64,000 nucleotides of DNA from Bradyrhizobium elkanii WSM2783 (GCF_000472865.1 NZ_AXAP01000005.1:62001-126000), one strand, 5' to 3'; positions 45,566-55,354 are shown, numbered from the stretch's first letter. A program made the numbers and translations. The notes: generated from the letters alone by a model not told the origin.

Positions 45566-45829
45566 ATGAAACACAATTTCCCGGCGCTCGCGGTGTCCCT
45601 ACTGGCGGGCGCCTTTCTTTTGAATGCGCAAGCAGCGAACGCACAAGCGAACACGTCACCACCCGCGACTGCCACGCGGCCGGCGAAGACGCCCGCGGAG
45701 CAGAATTCCCTGCCGAACAACGCCCCACCGGCCACCACCAACCAGACCACAGGAGAAGCCAGCCGCGATCCGACGGTCAAGAAGATGAACGAGGACGAGA
45801 AGGCGAAGGTCGACAACAAAGGCAAGTAA
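45566..45829 (+). CDS. Small exported low-complexity protein
   Basis: 87 residues from ATG 45566 (AGGAGA upstream). Signal peptide (ALAVSLLAGAFLLNAQAANA), then Ala/Pro/Thr/Asn-rich sequence with a charged end (KKMNEDEKAKVDNKGK). It resembles 35326-35652 in composition. Function unknown; likely cotranscribed with the molybdenum enzyme. Confidence 0.7.
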   Translation: MKHNFPALAVSLLAGAFLLNAQAANAQANTSPPATATRPAKTPAEQNSLPNNAPPATTNQTTGEASRDPTVKKMNEDEKAKVDNKGK

Positions 45830-45843
45830 TCCCTAACGAAGAA

Positions 45844-45870
45844 CGGCGGACCTTTCGGTCCGCCGCTTTG
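45844..45870. terminator. Terminator hairpin between convergent operons
   Basis: CGGCGGACC (45844-45852) pairs with GGTCCGCCG (45857-45865), 4-nt loop, then CTTTGT. It lies between the stop at 45829 and the convergent stop at 45892. Confidence 0.75.
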
Positions 45871-45891
45871 TCCCCCCGCTCCGCCGCGTCG

Positions 45892-47619
45892 CTATTTCTT
45901 GACCGCGAACACCCAGACGACGCCGCCCTGGGGAACGTTGTTCTCCACGCCGACATTCTGGGTGGCCAAGGCATCCTGGATACGCTGCGCGTCGACGCCC
46001 CAGCCCGACTGGATCGCGATATATTGCGTGCCGTCGACCTCATAGGACATCGGCATGCCCATGATGCCGGAATTGGTCTTCTGCTCCCACAGCAGCTCGC
46101 CACTCTTGGCATCGAAGGCCCGGAAGTTGCGATCGTTGGTGCCTCCGGCAAAGACCAGATCACCCGCTGTCGCGAGCACCGAACCGAACAGTTGCGATTT
46201 CGGGAAGGTGTGCGACCAGACCTTCTTGCCGGTCCCCGGATCCCAGGCCTGCAACTCGCCCATGTGAGTGGCGCCCGGGCGCACCGTCAGACCGATATCT
46301 TCCGGCTTGGTGCCGAGCCAGAGCTGGCCGGGAACCAGCGGCGTTTTCTCGCCGGAGAAGCCGCCGCAGAAATTCTCATTGGCGGGAACGTAGACGAGCT
46401 TGGTCTTCTGGCTATAGGCCGCCGACGGCCAATCCTTGCCGCCCCACAGCGACGGACAGAATTCGACCCGCTTGCCGAGCACCGGCTTGTGCTCGGGATC
46501 GACGATCGGCCTGCCGGTCTCCTTCTCGATGCCTTTCCAGACATTGGTGTACACGAACGGCCAGCCCGTCACATAGTTGATACGATCGGGCTTCGCTTCG
46601 AGAACCCAGAAGATCGCATCGCGCCCGGGGTGAATGAGCGCCTTGAACGGACGGCCTTCCCGTTCCACGTTGACCAGGATCGGCGCTTCGACCTCGTCCC
46701 AGTCCCAGGAATCGTTCTGGTGATACTGGAAGTGGGTCTTGATCTTGCCGGTGTCCGGATCGAGCGCGAGCACCGCGCTGGTGTAGAGGTTGTCGCCAGC
46801 ATGCGCCGAGCCGGGCCATGGTGCGGCGTTGCCGACGCCCCAATAGATCGTCTTGGTGTCCTTGTCGTAATTGCCGGTCATCCAGGCCGATCCGCCGCCG
46901 GTCTTCCAGTCGTCGCCGCTCCACGTCTCGCTGCCGGGCTCGCCGGGGGCGGGAATAGTGAAGGTCCGCCACAGCTCCTTGCCGCTGTTGGCGTCATATG
47001 CGACGACATAACCACGGACGCCGAATTCGCCGCCGGAGCCGCCGACGATGACCTTGCCGTCGACGATCAGCGGCATCAGGGTCATGTACTGGCCCTTCTT
47101 GTAATCCTGCACCTTCGTATCCCAGACCACCTTGCCGGTCTTGGCATCGAGCGCGACCACATGGTCATCCGTCGTGGCAAGATAGAGCTTGTCCTGCCAC
47201 AGGCCGACGCCGCGGCTGGTCGGATGCAACTGGAACAGATCTTCCGGAAGCTGCCGCTTGTATCGCCAATATTCGTCGCCGGTCTTGGCGTTGAGCGCGA
47301 TCACCTGCCCCATCGGGGTTGCAACGAACATCACGCCGTTGTTGACGATCGGCGGCGCCTCGTGGCCTTCGATCACGCCGGTGGAGAAAGTCCATACCGG
47401 CGTCAGGCTCTTGACGTTCGAGGTGTTGATCTGCTCGAGCGGGCTATAGCCCTGCCCGTCATAGGTCCGCCGATACAGCATCCAGTTGCTCGGCTCGGGA
47501 TTTTCGAGACGCGCCGAGGTCACCGGGCTGTAATTCTCGATCGGGCCAGCCACCGCGGCGGTTGAGACAAGGCACGCGAACGCCGCTGCACTCGTAAGAA
47601 GCCATTGTTTCCTGCTCAT
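45892..47619 (-). CDS. PQQ-dependent alcohol dehydrogenase with lanthanide-type site but no vicinal cysteines
   Basis: 575 residues. Signal peptide (LLTSAAAFACLVSTAAVA) and eight-bladed propeller repeats. Metal ligands Glu198 (GGEFG) and Asn264 (GVGNAAPW), catalytic Asp306 and a second Asp308 (NDSWDWDEV) give the lanthanide-type pattern seen in XoxF and ExaF/PedH. The disulfide of adjacent cysteines found in nearly all family members is absent: the aligned positions are Gln130-Leu131 (DLFQLHPTSRG). There is no heme domain. A Rieske protein is encoded just upstream on the same strand. Confidence 0.92.
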   Translation of the reverse strand: MSRKQWLLTSAAAFACLVSTAAVAGPIENYSPVTSARLENPEPSNWMLYRRTYDGQGYSPLEQINTSNVKSLTPVWTFSTGVIEGHEAPPIVNNGVMFVATPMGQVIALNAKTGDEYWRYKRQLPEDLFQLHPTSRGVGLWQDKLYLATTDDHVVALDAKTGKVVWDTKVQDYKKGQYMTLMPLIVDGKVIVGGSGGEFGVRGYVVAYDANSGKELWRTFTIPAPGEPGSETWSGDDWKTGGGSAWMTGNYDKDTKTIYWGVGNAAPWPGSAHAGDNLYTSAVLALDPDTGKIKTHFQYHQNDSWDWDEVEAPILVNVEREGRPFKALIHPGRDAIFWVLEAKPDRINYVTGWPFVYTNVWKGIEKETGRPIVDPEHKPVLGKRVEFCPSLWGGKDWPSAAYSQKTKLVYVPANENFCGGFSGEKTPLVPGQLWLGTKPEDIGLTVRPGATHMGELQAWDPGTGKKVWSHTFPKSQLFGSVLATAGDLVFAGGTNDRNFRAFDAKSGELLWEQKTNSGIMGMPMSYEVDGTQYIAIQSGWGVDAQRIQDALATQNVGVENNVPQGGVVWVFAVKK

Positions 47620-47661
47620 TAGATGCTACCTCCCTGCTCTGTTTTTCATTTACGACCTTTC

Positions 47662-47676
47662 GCAACTTTTAGTTGC
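47662..47676. promoter_or_regulatory. Dyad GCAACT-TTT-AGTTGC upstream of the second quinoprotein
   Basis: Perfect 6-bp arms, 43-57 bp upstream of the dehydrogenase start and between it and the Rieske gene stop at 47714. It could be an operator or the end of the Rieske message. Confidence 0.45.
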
Positions 47677-47713
47677 ATAAATCCAATTCGATCGCGTTGC
47701 CTGATCCTTTGCC

Positions 47714-48301
47714 TCAAACACCTACCTTTCCTACGAACGCCGCAGACACTGTGAGCGAACCGTCAGTAAGAGCCAACGGAAGCGCCGCCAGACGACGGGT
47801 TGCCGGCCCGAACACGACGTCCGCGCTGTGCCGCGGGTCATATTCGGAATTGTGGCAAAAACACTTGAGGACCTTCTGGTCGCTTTCGGCCGCCTTCACC
47901 CAACCGGTGGTCGGACATCCGGCATGCGCGCAGATCACTGAATAGGCGACGATGCCGTCGGCCGAACGCGCGCGCGTGTCATCATCGAGTTCATCGGGAT
48001 TTAGCCTGATGACGAGCACTTCATTCAAACGCGAACCTTTGCGGACCACCGAGGTGGCGGGATCCTTCGGCCAGGCGCGCACCGGAGGGCCGCCTAGCTT
48101 GAGGTCGTCGGACTTGATGACTTGGCCGGCGCGGTCGCCTTCGGAGATAACGAGGAGATCGCCCTTCTTCGGCCGATCGCTGCTGCCGGGCTGATCCTCT
48201 TGCGCCGGAACAGGCGAGGCGGCCGCAACGCAGGCGCCGGTGGCAAGAACCTTCAGAAGCGAACGACGTGTCTGGTCTGGATGGTGCATCTCGAGTTCCA
48301 T
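47714..48301 (-). CDS. Exported Rieske [2Fe-2S] protein
   Basis: 195 residues (ATG 48289 is an alternative start). A twin-arginine leader (TRRSLLKVLATGACVAAA) suits a folded Fe-S protein exported by Tat. The Rieske boxes are CAHAGC and CFCHNS, with spacing enlarged by KAAESDQKVLK. It resembles ubiquinol-cytochrome c reductase Rieske proteins, yet no cytochrome b gene is near. As the upstream neighbour of the cysteine-less quinoprotein on the same strand, it may be its electron acceptor (inference). Confidence 0.85.
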   Translation of the reverse strand: MELEMHHPDQTRRSLLKVLATGACVAAASPVPAQEDQPGSSDRPKKGDLLVISEGDRAGQVIKSDDLKLGGPPVRAWPKDPATSVVRKGSRLNEVLVIRLNPDELDDDTRARSADGIVAYSVICAHAGCPTTGWVKAAESDQKVLKCFCHNSEYDPRHSADVVFGPATRRLAALPLALTDGSLTVSAAFVGKVGV

Positions 48302-48659
48302 CTTGAGTTGAGGTGTAACACCGAGCTTGAATTCAGACCCGGTGCAAATGAGCGCCGGAACTCTGCCGAAAACAAGGCAATCAATGACTCCGTTGCAGCG
48401 AGTGGTTTTTTCTCTTGCCGTTCGTTGTCGACAGCAGTCGCGATGCTCAAGCCCTCATCACATCACGCGCGAGCAGCAATGCAATGATGATTTTTCGTAT
48501 CAGGTTGGACGCTCCTGAATTTGTGCGGCGCGCCAAGGAACGTGTGCGATGCGGATGCAGGTGCACGGCGCCAACTGTAATAGCCCGCTAACACATCGAG
48601 CTCGCGAGAAACGCGCGCGCGAATGATGGGTTTCGCTTCGCTCTACCCATCCTACGATG
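48302..48659. other. Gap without a recognised gene
   Basis: About 350 bp upstream of the Rieske gene. It presumably carries the Rieske promoter. Only short spurious frames are present; from 48660 the dispersed repeat begins. Confidence 0.5.
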
Positions 48660-49309
48660 TCGTCCCTGCGGAAGCAGGCACCCATAACAACCACAGGGAG
48701 GTGTTGCGGCGCCAACGAGCAGTTGCAGCGGAGCACATCACAAGCGCCTGCGGTTATGGGTCCCGGGTCCCGGCTACGCCTAGGAGCTTCGCCGCGGCGC
48801 GCAAGCCCGGGACGACGGCGGAAAGGTCTGATTTCAAATTTCAAACAGCGGAGGGGATGTGAGCTCGCGTTCTCGCGGCGCTTTGCGCCCGAGGCTTGCT
48901 TCACTTTCCACCCTCTTCGATATCAGAGGGCGCAGGGAAAGCCGGGTGCTGGTTGCACCCATGGGTCCCGTGCAACAAAAAGCACGGGGGTAGGACCACA
49001 GGTTCAACCGAAGCATTCCGGCTTTCCCTGCGCGATGGTTTTACGGTTTCCTTCGCGCTCTCCCCGGTGACCGGGCTTTCTTGCCACCGTCGCCTCTCGC
49101 GCGAACTTCTTCGCGCAAAAAGCTTAGCGCCATCACGTCCACCGCATCTCACCGCAACGTTCGTGACGATCGCGAGCCGCCCCTCATCCGCCGGTGAGAC
49201 GCGCGGAGTTAAATCACTGATTTGCCCGACGGCGGAAGCAGAATGTTTTTTGCGCGGGGGCTGGACAGACTTTTGACTGATTTGCCCGTCGAGTCGTCGT
49301 GTCGCACCC
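48660..49309. repeat. Dispersed repeat, copy B (about 650 bp)
   Basis: Matches 12624-13312 in the same orientation. The outer stem arms are 48930-48945 and 49018-49033 (GCGCAGGGAAAGCCGG and complement); the inner hairpins are conserved. It differs from copy A by a missing 68-bp part and an extra CTCTCGCGCGAACTTCTTCG segment near 49087-49115. Open frames inside, including one of 126 codons, are judged spurious. Confidence 0.85.
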
Positions 49310-49350
49310 AAGCACGCAAGATATCCTTGCACGCGAAGCGAAGCAGACTA

Positions 49351-49644
49351 TCGCGGCGGCGTGAGGGTGCGACGTACCAGCAGCTCTTGGATGAGATCCG
49401 CTATACGATGGCTCGCGAACTTCTCGGACTGACGGAGCTATCAGTCGGCGAAGTTGCGGAGGCATTGTCCTATTCTGAGCAATCCGACAAGGGATTCCGC
49501 CGCTGGAGCGGCATATCCCCTAACGAGTGGCGCGTGGCCGCGCGGTCCGGGTCCGAAGCGATCGATGAGCCGGCTACCGGTCAATTTCAGAAGCGAGCAA
49601 TCGATTCAAGGAGCGCCCGTAAGCACCGCGGAACAGTCGCCTGA
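49351..49644 (+). pseudogene. AraC-family regulator remnant (C-terminal HTH only)
   Basis: The frame REGATYQQLLDEIRYTMARE...LSVGEVAEALSYSEQSD is a standard AraC C-terminal HTH, but it begins directly after the dispersed repeat with no N-terminal domain, and the second helix is damaged: SEQSD jumps to KGFRRWSGISPNEWR with about four residues lost. A tail of unrelated sequence follows. The 5' part appears to have been lost at the repeat junction. Confidence 0.7.
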
Positions 49645-49807
49645 TCGCTTGTCGGCCCCGAGTATTGTCTCCAAACCGGGCCTACCGGGTCGCTCTTTTG
49701 TGCGGCTAGTGTCCGAGATTAGGTCGAACCGTTAGGTCAAAAGAAGAACCACGGAACTCGGGCATGTCTTTTGCTTCTCGACAGGAAGCCATCCTGCCGA
49801 GGTCAGT

Positions 49808-50038
49808 ATGTTAGGAATTCCACGTCGATACAGCCATTTCGTATATGGAACCATACAATCGGGTTTGACGTGCGCCATCGCGGCGGCGATCGCCAGCTAT
49901 CCACTCGCGCATTCAGGAGACGTCGTGATGTGGTGGCTGCAATCATGGATGTTCTCCTGGTTCGTCATGTTGCCAGTCGTGCTATTCGCAGCGCCAGTCA
50001 TCCGGCGACTGGCACTTGCTGTGACAAAGGAGGATTAG
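49808..50038 (+). CDS. DUF2798 family membrane protein
   Basis: 76 residues with GAGG upstream. Two membrane segments (GTIQSGLTCAIAAAIASY and WMFSWFVMLPVVLFAAPVI) are typical of DUF2798, with the family end RRLALAVTKED. Function unknown. It stands alone between the AraC remnant and the molybdenum-enzyme operon. Confidence 0.75.
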   Translation: MLGIPRRYSHFVYGTIQSGLTCAIAAAIASYPLAHSGDVVMWWLQSWMFSWFVMLPVVLFAAPVIRRLALAVTKED

Positions 50039-50201
50039 GGCGGGCGATGACGGGTTTGCCTCCGGACGATCTGATCGCCGAACTCAGCAAGTCACGATCG
50101 ATGTCGGCCACTGCAATTTTGGCTCCCATTCAGACACCCTGACTCGGCTCTTCGGGAGAGGGCGGCTGATTCTGGCGAGAACGGATCGGCGAATGCACGA
50201 T

Positions 50202-52442
50202 CTAAGCAAAATCAATGTGCTTGTTCAGCGGCAACTCGCGGATGCGCTTGCCGGTGGCGGCGAAGATGGCGTTGGCGAGTGCGGGAGCGGCGGGCGGAAC
50301 CGGAGGCTCGCCGATGCCGCGGATCGGGCTGCCGTTGTCGACGGCGCGCACTTCGATCGCCGGCGCCTGATTGAGGCGCAAGCCTTGATAGGCGTCGAAG
50401 TTCGTCTGCTCGGCGACGCCGTCCTTGAAGGTCAGTTCGCAATTGACAGCGTGGCCCAATCCCCAGATCACGGCGCCCTGAACCTGGTTCTCGAAATTGG
50501 TCGGGTCCAGCACCTTGCCGACATCGGCGGCGACGAACACCTTGTCGATCCGGATGCCGCGCGGCGTGTTCGAGACTTCCACGACCTCGGCCACCGGCAC
50601 GCCGAATGACAGCGTGAACGCGATGCCGCGGCCGCGATCCTTGCCTGTAGCGCTGCCCCATTTCGACATCTCGCCCACGGCTTCAAGCACTCTGCGCGAC
50701 GGCTCGTGCCAGCACAGCCGGATCAACTCCTTGAGCGGATCAGCGCCCGCCGCGTGGATCAACTCATCGAGGAAGCAGTTGTGCAGGAAGCCGTTTGCCG
50801 ACGCGCCGACCGAGCGCCAGGAGCTTACCGGCACCAGCTCCGGCACGCGATAGCCGGTGACGCGATAATGCGGAATCCGGAACGGCTGGTCCCAGGCGCC
50901 CGCCACGATCGCGATATCCGGCCCGAAGGTCGGCATGTGCAGCCGGCCGATCTGAGAGGCTGTCACCGACGGGCAGGCGACCTTCAGATCATAGGCCTCG
51001 ACCTTGCCATCCCTGACCGCGCCGCGCATGCGCGCCATGCCGAGCGGGCGCGGGAAGTCGTGGGTCATGTCCTCTTCGCGCCTCCAGGTCATCTTGATCG
51101 GAGATCCCGGATGCGCCTTTGCGAGCTCGACCGCCTGGCGGACATAGTCGTCCTCGAGGCGCCGGCCAAAGCTGCCGCCTGACATCAGCGAATGCAGGTG
51201 GACGTTCTCCGCCTTAAGCCCGCTGACTTCGGCCGCCGCCGCCACCAAGAACAGCGGCATCTGCGTGGCCGTCCAGATATCGAGCCGTCCGTCCTTGAGC
51301 TGGACCACGGCGTTCATCGGCTCGAGCGGCGCATGCGCGAGATATGGCACCTTGTATTCGGCCGCGATCACGCCATCGCCCTGCAGCGTCGTCTCGACAT
51401 CGCCCTCATCCTTGAGCCGGCTATCCTGGCGCTCGCCTGTGAAGGACGCCGCGACCGTCTCGAACATCGCTGCGCTGGATGGAGGATAGGGCGGCGGGGC
51501 CCAATCGCATTTGATCAATTCCGCCGCCTGGAAGGCACGCCAGGTGTTGTCGGCGATCACGCCGACGCCGCCGCTGATCGGCACGACCGCAATGACACCC
51601 CTCGCCTTCTCCGCCGCGCTCGCGTCATATCCCTTGATGCCGCCGCCGATGGAAGGATTGGCGCGAACCGTCGCATAGACCATGCCGGGCATGCTGATAT
51701 CGATGCCGAACGTGGCTGTGCCGGTCGACTTCGCGACGATGTCGATGCGCTGCATCGGCTTGCCGAGATAGCGCCACTCCGACTCCGGCTTCAGCCGGAC
51801 CTTGCGCGGCGGTTCGATCTTGGCGGCTTCCGCTGCCAGCGACGCGTAGCTCAGCGCCTCGCCGCGCGGCGTGATCACGCTGCCGTCCCTGGTCTTCAAC
51901 TGATGCTTTGGAATTCCAGTCTGCATCGCTGCCGCCTGCAACAGGACTTCGCGAGCGGCCGCGCCGGCAATGCGCATCTTCTCGTAGGCATCGGCAACCG
52001 ACGACGATCCGCCGGTGATCTGCAGCCCCAGGAACTTGCTCACCGCGTCGCCCACGACGCGCGCCGAGCGCGCCTTGATGCTGCCGTCGGTTGCCGGAAC
52101 GGGAAGGCCCTCGGCGGCGGCGATGCCGTTATAGTACGCGCTGCTCGGCGGTCCGAAATCGATCCTGATGTCGTTCCAGGCGATATCGAGCTCCTCGGCG
52201 ACCAAAGCCGCAAGCACTGACGCGACACCCTGTCCGAGATCGGCGCGCGGCGTGATGATGGTGACGCCGGCCTGGTCGATGCGCACGTAAGGCGTCAGCG
52301 CCGCCTGCCCGTCGCCAAGCTCCTTCAGCAGCGGATTGATCGGCTCGCGCTTATAGGCATAGACGCCGAACGCGACGCCGCCTGCGATCACAGCAGTACC
52401 GATCAGGAAGGTGCGCCGCGCGATGGTGCCGGCCCTGCTCAT
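50202..52442 (-). CDS. Molybdopterin large subunit, isoquinoline-1-oxidoreductase beta type (second copy)
   Basis: 746 residues with a twin-arginine leader ([19 protein letters not shown]). Family features include [20 protein letters not shown] and the C-terminal [19 protein letters not shown] with the expected Glu. A paralogue of 43192-45510 by layout, though visibly divergent. The start overlaps the [2Fe-2S] gene (ATGA). Substrate unknown. Confidence 0.9.
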   Translation of the reverse strand: MSRAGTIARRTFLIGTAVIAGGVAFGVYAYKREPINPLLKELGDGQAALTPYVRIDQAGVTIITPRADLGQGVASVLAALVAEELDIAWNDIRIDFGPPSSAYYNGIAAAEGLPVPATDGSIKARSARVVGDAVSKFLGLQITGGSSSVADAYEKMRIAGAAAREVLLQAAAMQTGIPKHQLKTRDGSVITPRGEALSYASLAAEAAKIEPPRKVRLKPESEWRYLGKPMQRIDIVAKSTGTATFGIDISMPGMVYATVRANPSIGGGIKGYDASAAEKARGVIAVVPISGGVGVIADNTWRAFQAAELIKCDWAPPPYPPSSAAMFETVAASFTGERQDSRLKDEGDVETTLQGDGVIAAEYKVPYLAHAPLEPMNAVVQLKDGRLDIWTATQMPLFLVAAAAEVSGLKAENVHLHSLMSGGSFGRRLEDDYVRQAVELAKAHPGSPIKMTWRREEDMTHDFPRPLGMARMRGAVRDGKVEAYDLKVACPSVTASQIGRLHMPTFGPDIAIVAGAWDQPFRIPHYRVTGYRVPELVPVSSWRSVGASANGFLHNCFLDELIHAAGADPLKELIRLCWHEPSRRVLEAVGEMSKWGSATGKDRGRGIAFTLSFGVPVAEVVEVSNTPRGIRIDKVFVAADVGKVLDPTNFENQVQGAVIWGLGHAVNCELTFKDGVAEQTNFDAYQGLRLNQAPAIEVRAVDNGSPIRGIGEPPVPPAAPALANAIFAATGKRIRELPLNKHIDFA

Positions 52443-52903
52443 GTCGGGCGGCCTTTGAGTTCACGCGCTGCGGTCTTGATCGCGGCGCGGATGCGCGGAT
52501 AAGTACCGCAGCGGCACAGATTGCCGGACATCGCCTCATCGATATCGTCGTCGCTCGGATTGCCGTTCGCGCTGAGCAGCGCGGCGGCCGACATGATCTG
52601 GCCGGATTGGCAGTAGCCGCATTGCGCGACCTGATGCTCGACCCACGCCTTTTGGACCGCATGCAGCGCCGCCGGTGTGCCCAATCCTTCGATCGTGATG
52701 ACGTCGGCTTTGACGTCGCCGACCGGCAGTGAGCAGGAACGCACCGGCTCACCACCGACATGCACTGTGCAGGCCCCGCACATCGCAATGCCGCAGCCAT
52801 ATTTGGGACCGGTGACGCCAAGCACGTCGCGCAAGACCCACAGCAGGGGCATCTCGTCTTCGACGTCAACCTCATGCGTCCTGCCGTTGACGATGAGCTG
52901 CAT
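52439..52903 (-). CDS. [2Fe-2S] small subunit, isoquinoline-1-oxidoreductase alpha type (second copy)
   Basis: 154 residues. Cluster motifs [16 protein letters not shown]...C and [10 protein letters not shown]...CRCGTYPRI are intact. It leads the two-gene operon with the large subunit. Confidence 0.92.
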   Translation of the reverse strand: MQLIVNGRTHEVDVEDEMPLLWVLRDVLGVTGPKYGCGIAMCGACTVHVGGEPVRSCSLPVGDVKADVITIEGLGTPAALHAVQKAWVEHQVAQCGYCQSGQIMSAAALLSANGNPSDDDIDEAMSGNLCRCGTYPRIRAAIKTAARELKGRPT

Positions 52904-53071
52904 GCGACCTCCGGAACCCGTGCGATGACGATCCTCGATCGCATGCGCATTTGCTCTGCCGCTCTGGTCAGAGCAACAGCAGCCTATGCCAAAGCCCTGG
53001 CTCTGTCATAGCGGTTCGGGGGCAGTTCACACACGCGTGTGCGCGTTGCGCGGCATCACGCCGCACGCAAT

Positions 53072-53164
53072 CGTAGCCGGGGTGGAGCGAACGCGTAACC
53101 CGGGGACCGCCGGCAAACGAGGATACAGGCGTCCCGGGTTGCGCTTCGCTTCACCCGGGCTACG
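53072..53164. repeat. Palindromic repeat CGTAGCCGGGGTGGAGCG...CACCCGGGCTACG
   Basis: The ends CGTAGCCGGGGTG / CACCCGGGCTACG and inner GTAACCCGGG / CCCGGGTTGC pair imperfectly. A widespread rhizobial intergenic element. The rest of the 52904-53186 gap shows no gene. Confidence 0.7.
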
Positions 53165-53186
53165 AAAGTATCAGGCTACGGAAGCG

Positions 53187-53486
53187 TCAGGCGCGGCGGC
53201 GCTGCGGCGTGGTGCCGTTGGCGTCCCAGTGGCTCCAGCTCACGCTGGCGAGGCTTCGCCCGTCGGTGGCCAGCGGCCGCTTGGTTCGCCGCTCGTAATC
53301 GCCGATGCAGCGCTCCGCTTCCGTGATCTTCCGCTTCAGCTCGCTGATCGCTTGCTCGGTTTTTCGGTTGAAGGTCGGGATAGCGGCCCCCCCGAACCGG
53401 GCGATTTCCAATTCCTTGAGCGCAGCGCGGTGCTTCCTGACCTGCGCCCGTTGCCAGGCAATGTGGCTATCGCTGTCCGCCGTCAT
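53187..53486 (-). CDS. Protein of unknown function, coupled to minE
   Basis: 99 residues, rich in Lys/Arg/Glu and probably helical (AQVRKHRAALKELEIARFGG, then ELKRKITEAERCIGDYERR). The start overlaps the minE stop (ATGA), so it is translated with the Min operon. No domain recognised. Confidence 0.75.
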   Translation of the reverse strand: MTADSDSHIAWQRAQVRKHRAALKELEIARFGGAAIPTFNRKTEQAISELKRKITEAERCIGDYERRTKRPLATDGRSLASVSWSHWDANGTTPQRRRA

Positions 53487-53770
53487 GTTGCAGCCACCAG
53501 CTTGGATCGTTGCGCGGCATTGGGCACTTCGATGTCAACCTCGAGCATCGAGACAAATTTGCCCCGATCCAGCTTGACCACGACCTTCTCCGGATCGAGA
53601 TCCACATGCTTGGAAACCACGGCGAGGATTTCGGACCGCAGCAGCTCCAACAGTTCGGGCGCGCCGCTGCCACCGACCCCGCGTTCATGCGCGAGCAGGA
53701 TCTGCAGCCGTTCCCGCGCGACCGGCGCGGAGCCGGAGCGGCCGCTCATAAGCCGCAGGAGATTCATCAT
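53483..53770 (-). CDS. minE: Cell division topological specificity factor MinE
   Basis: 95 residues. The N-terminal anti-MinCD segment has the pattern ARERLQILLAHER, and the dimerisation domain is LRSEILAVVSKHVDLDPEKV...LEVDIEVP. It overlaps minD (ATGA). It drives MinD off the membrane so that division is placed at midcell. Confidence 0.95.
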   Translation of the reverse strand: MMNLLRLMSGRSGSAPVARERLQILLAHERGVGGSGAPELLELLRSEILAVVSKHVDLDPEKVVVKLDRGKFVSMLEVDIEVPNAAQRSKLVAAT

Positions 53771-54582
53771 GCCGCCCTCCGTCGTAATAGCCTGTTCATC
53801 AGTCCCTTGCGTTCAACCGGCACCGTCATGGGCACCGTCTCGCCCATCAGGCGGCGTACAGCGTCCATATAGGCTCGGGACGGCGCGCTGTTCGTGTTGT
53901 TCAGCGTGACCGGACAACCGACATTGGATGCGCGCAGCACGTCCTGGCTTTCGGGGATGATGCCGAGCAGCGGCGTCGCAAGGATCTCCAGGATATCGTC
54001 GATCGAGAGCATCTCGCCGCGCGAGGCGCGCGAGGCGTCGTACCGGGTGACCAGGAGGTGCTTCTCGACCCGCTCGCCCCGCTCTGCTTTGGCGGTCTTC
54101 GAATCCAGCATGCCGATGATGCGATCGGAGTCGCGCACCGATGACACTTCGGGATTGGTGACGATGACCGCCTCGTCCGCATAGCGCATCGCCAGCGTCG
54201 CGCCGCGTTCGATACCCGCCGGGCTGTCGCACAGGATCCAGTCGAACTTGGTCCTGAGCTCGTTGATGACCCGCCGCACGCCCTCATCCGTGAGCGCGTC
54301 CTTGTCGCGGGTTTGCGACGCCGGAATCAGCCACAGATTCTCCAGGCGCTTGTCGCGGATCAGCGCCTGCGAGAGCTTGGCGACGCCCTGCACCACGTTG
54401 ATGAGGTCGAACACGACCCGCCGTTCCGCGCCCATCACCAGGTCGAGGTTGCGCAAGCCGACATCGAAGTCGATCACGACAACGCTTTGTCCGGCTTGCG
54501 CAAGAGCCGCACCGAGCGCAGCCGTGGACGTCGTCTTGCCGACGCCTCCCTTCCCAGACGTCACGACCAAAACCTTGGCCAT
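53767..54582 (-). CDS. minD: Septum-site determining ATPase MinD
   Basis: 271 residues. Deviant Walker A GKGGVGKTTS, Walker B-like VVIDFDVGLRNLD, and a C-terminal amphipathic membrane-targeting helix (RKGLMNRLLRRR). Middle gene of minCDE; 21 bp after minC. Confidence 0.97.
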   Translation of the reverse strand: MAKVLVVTSGKGGVGKTTSTAALGAALAQAGQSVVVIDFDVGLRNLDLVMGAERRVVFDLINVVQGVAKLSQALIRDKRLENLWLIPASQTRDKDALTDEGVRRVINELRTKFDWILCDSPAGIERGATLAMRYADEAVIVTNPEVSSVRDSDRIIGMLDSKTAKAERGERVEKHLLVTRYDASRASRGEMLSIDDILEILATPLLGIIPESQDVLRASNVGCPVTLNNTNSAPSRAYMDAVRRLMGETVPMTVPVERKGLMNRLLRRRAA

Positions 54583-54603
54583 TTTCTCTCCTCCTTTGGT
54601 CGA

Positions 54604-55305
54604 TCAATTCAGCGCTGTGATTTTGAGGGAATCGTCTTCGAGCCATGCCTGGGCCGGCCGGCTGCGCAGGCTTTCGCCGATGTCCTCTGCGGTCTGGTAG
54701 TAGCCATCGATGGCCAGTAGTTCGGCTTCGATCCTCTGGCAGAAGATCCGTGCCGATGAATTGCCGTTGATGCCGGCCATCGCCCGGCCGCGCAGCGTTC
54801 CATAGACATGAATGGAACCGCCGGCGACGATTTCGGCGCCCGAGCCGACCGAGCCCAACACGGTGACATCGCCATCCGTGAACACGATCGACTGGCCGGA
54901 ACGCACCGGCTGGTCGAGCAGCAGCGATGTCTGTTTCGGCTTCGCCGGCTTGGCTTGCGGCTTTGGCGGCTCAGACTGCGGGAGCCCGCAGGGCCGGCCG
55001 CCCGTGAGCAGCGGCGGCAGGCTGCTCGTGAGATGGTCGGGGCTGACGCCCTCGATGCCGAGCACGCGGATGTTGCGCTGCTCGAGGTTGGCGACGAGAT
55101 GCTGGATCGCGCTCTGGCTGAGGTCCAGCGCCGAGAGGTCGAGCACCACCGGCTTGCCGACGAAGAATCCGGGTGAACGGGCGAGCGTCGCGTCGATTTC
55201 CCCGAGCCAGTTCATGATCGGGACCACGGGGGTAAACACGAACGCAACGTAGGATCGGCCCCGCATGCGGACCAGTTGACGGTTTGACTGCACAGGTGCG
55301 TCCAT
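54604..55305 (-). CDS. minC: Septum-site determining inhibitor MinC
   Basis: 233 residues from ATG 55305. The N-terminal FtsZ-inhibiting domain (about 1-105) and a Pro/Lys linker (PPKPQAKPAKPKQTS) precede the C-terminal beta-helix (GQSIVFTDGDVTVLGSVGSGAEIVAGGSIHVYGTLRGRA) that binds MinD. The longer frame to 55362 enters the promoter and is rejected. Confidence 0.95.
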   Translation of the reverse strand: MDAPVQSNRQLVRMRGRSYVAFVFTPVVPIMNWLGEIDATLARSPGFFVGKPVVLDLSALDLSQSAIQHLVANLEQRNIRVLGIEGVSPDHLTSSLPPLLTGGRPCGLPQSEPPKPQAKPAKPKQTSLLLDQPVRSGQSIVFTDGDVTVLGSVGSGAEIVAGGSIHVYGTLRGRAMAGINGNSSARIFCQRIEAELLAIDGYYQTAEDIGESLRSRPAQAWLEDDSLKITALN

Positions 55306-55354
55306 CGCGGCCGACTCAGCTCCTTTTCGAATGGTTAATGATCGGTAGCCATGG

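Noticed and set aside
48896..49276. 126-codon hypothetical protein inside repeat copy B (and the similar frame in copy A at 12584-13171)
   Set aside because: These frames follow the nested stem-loops of a dispersed repeat and break differently in the two copies. Such frames are commonly called as genes but lack coding signs.
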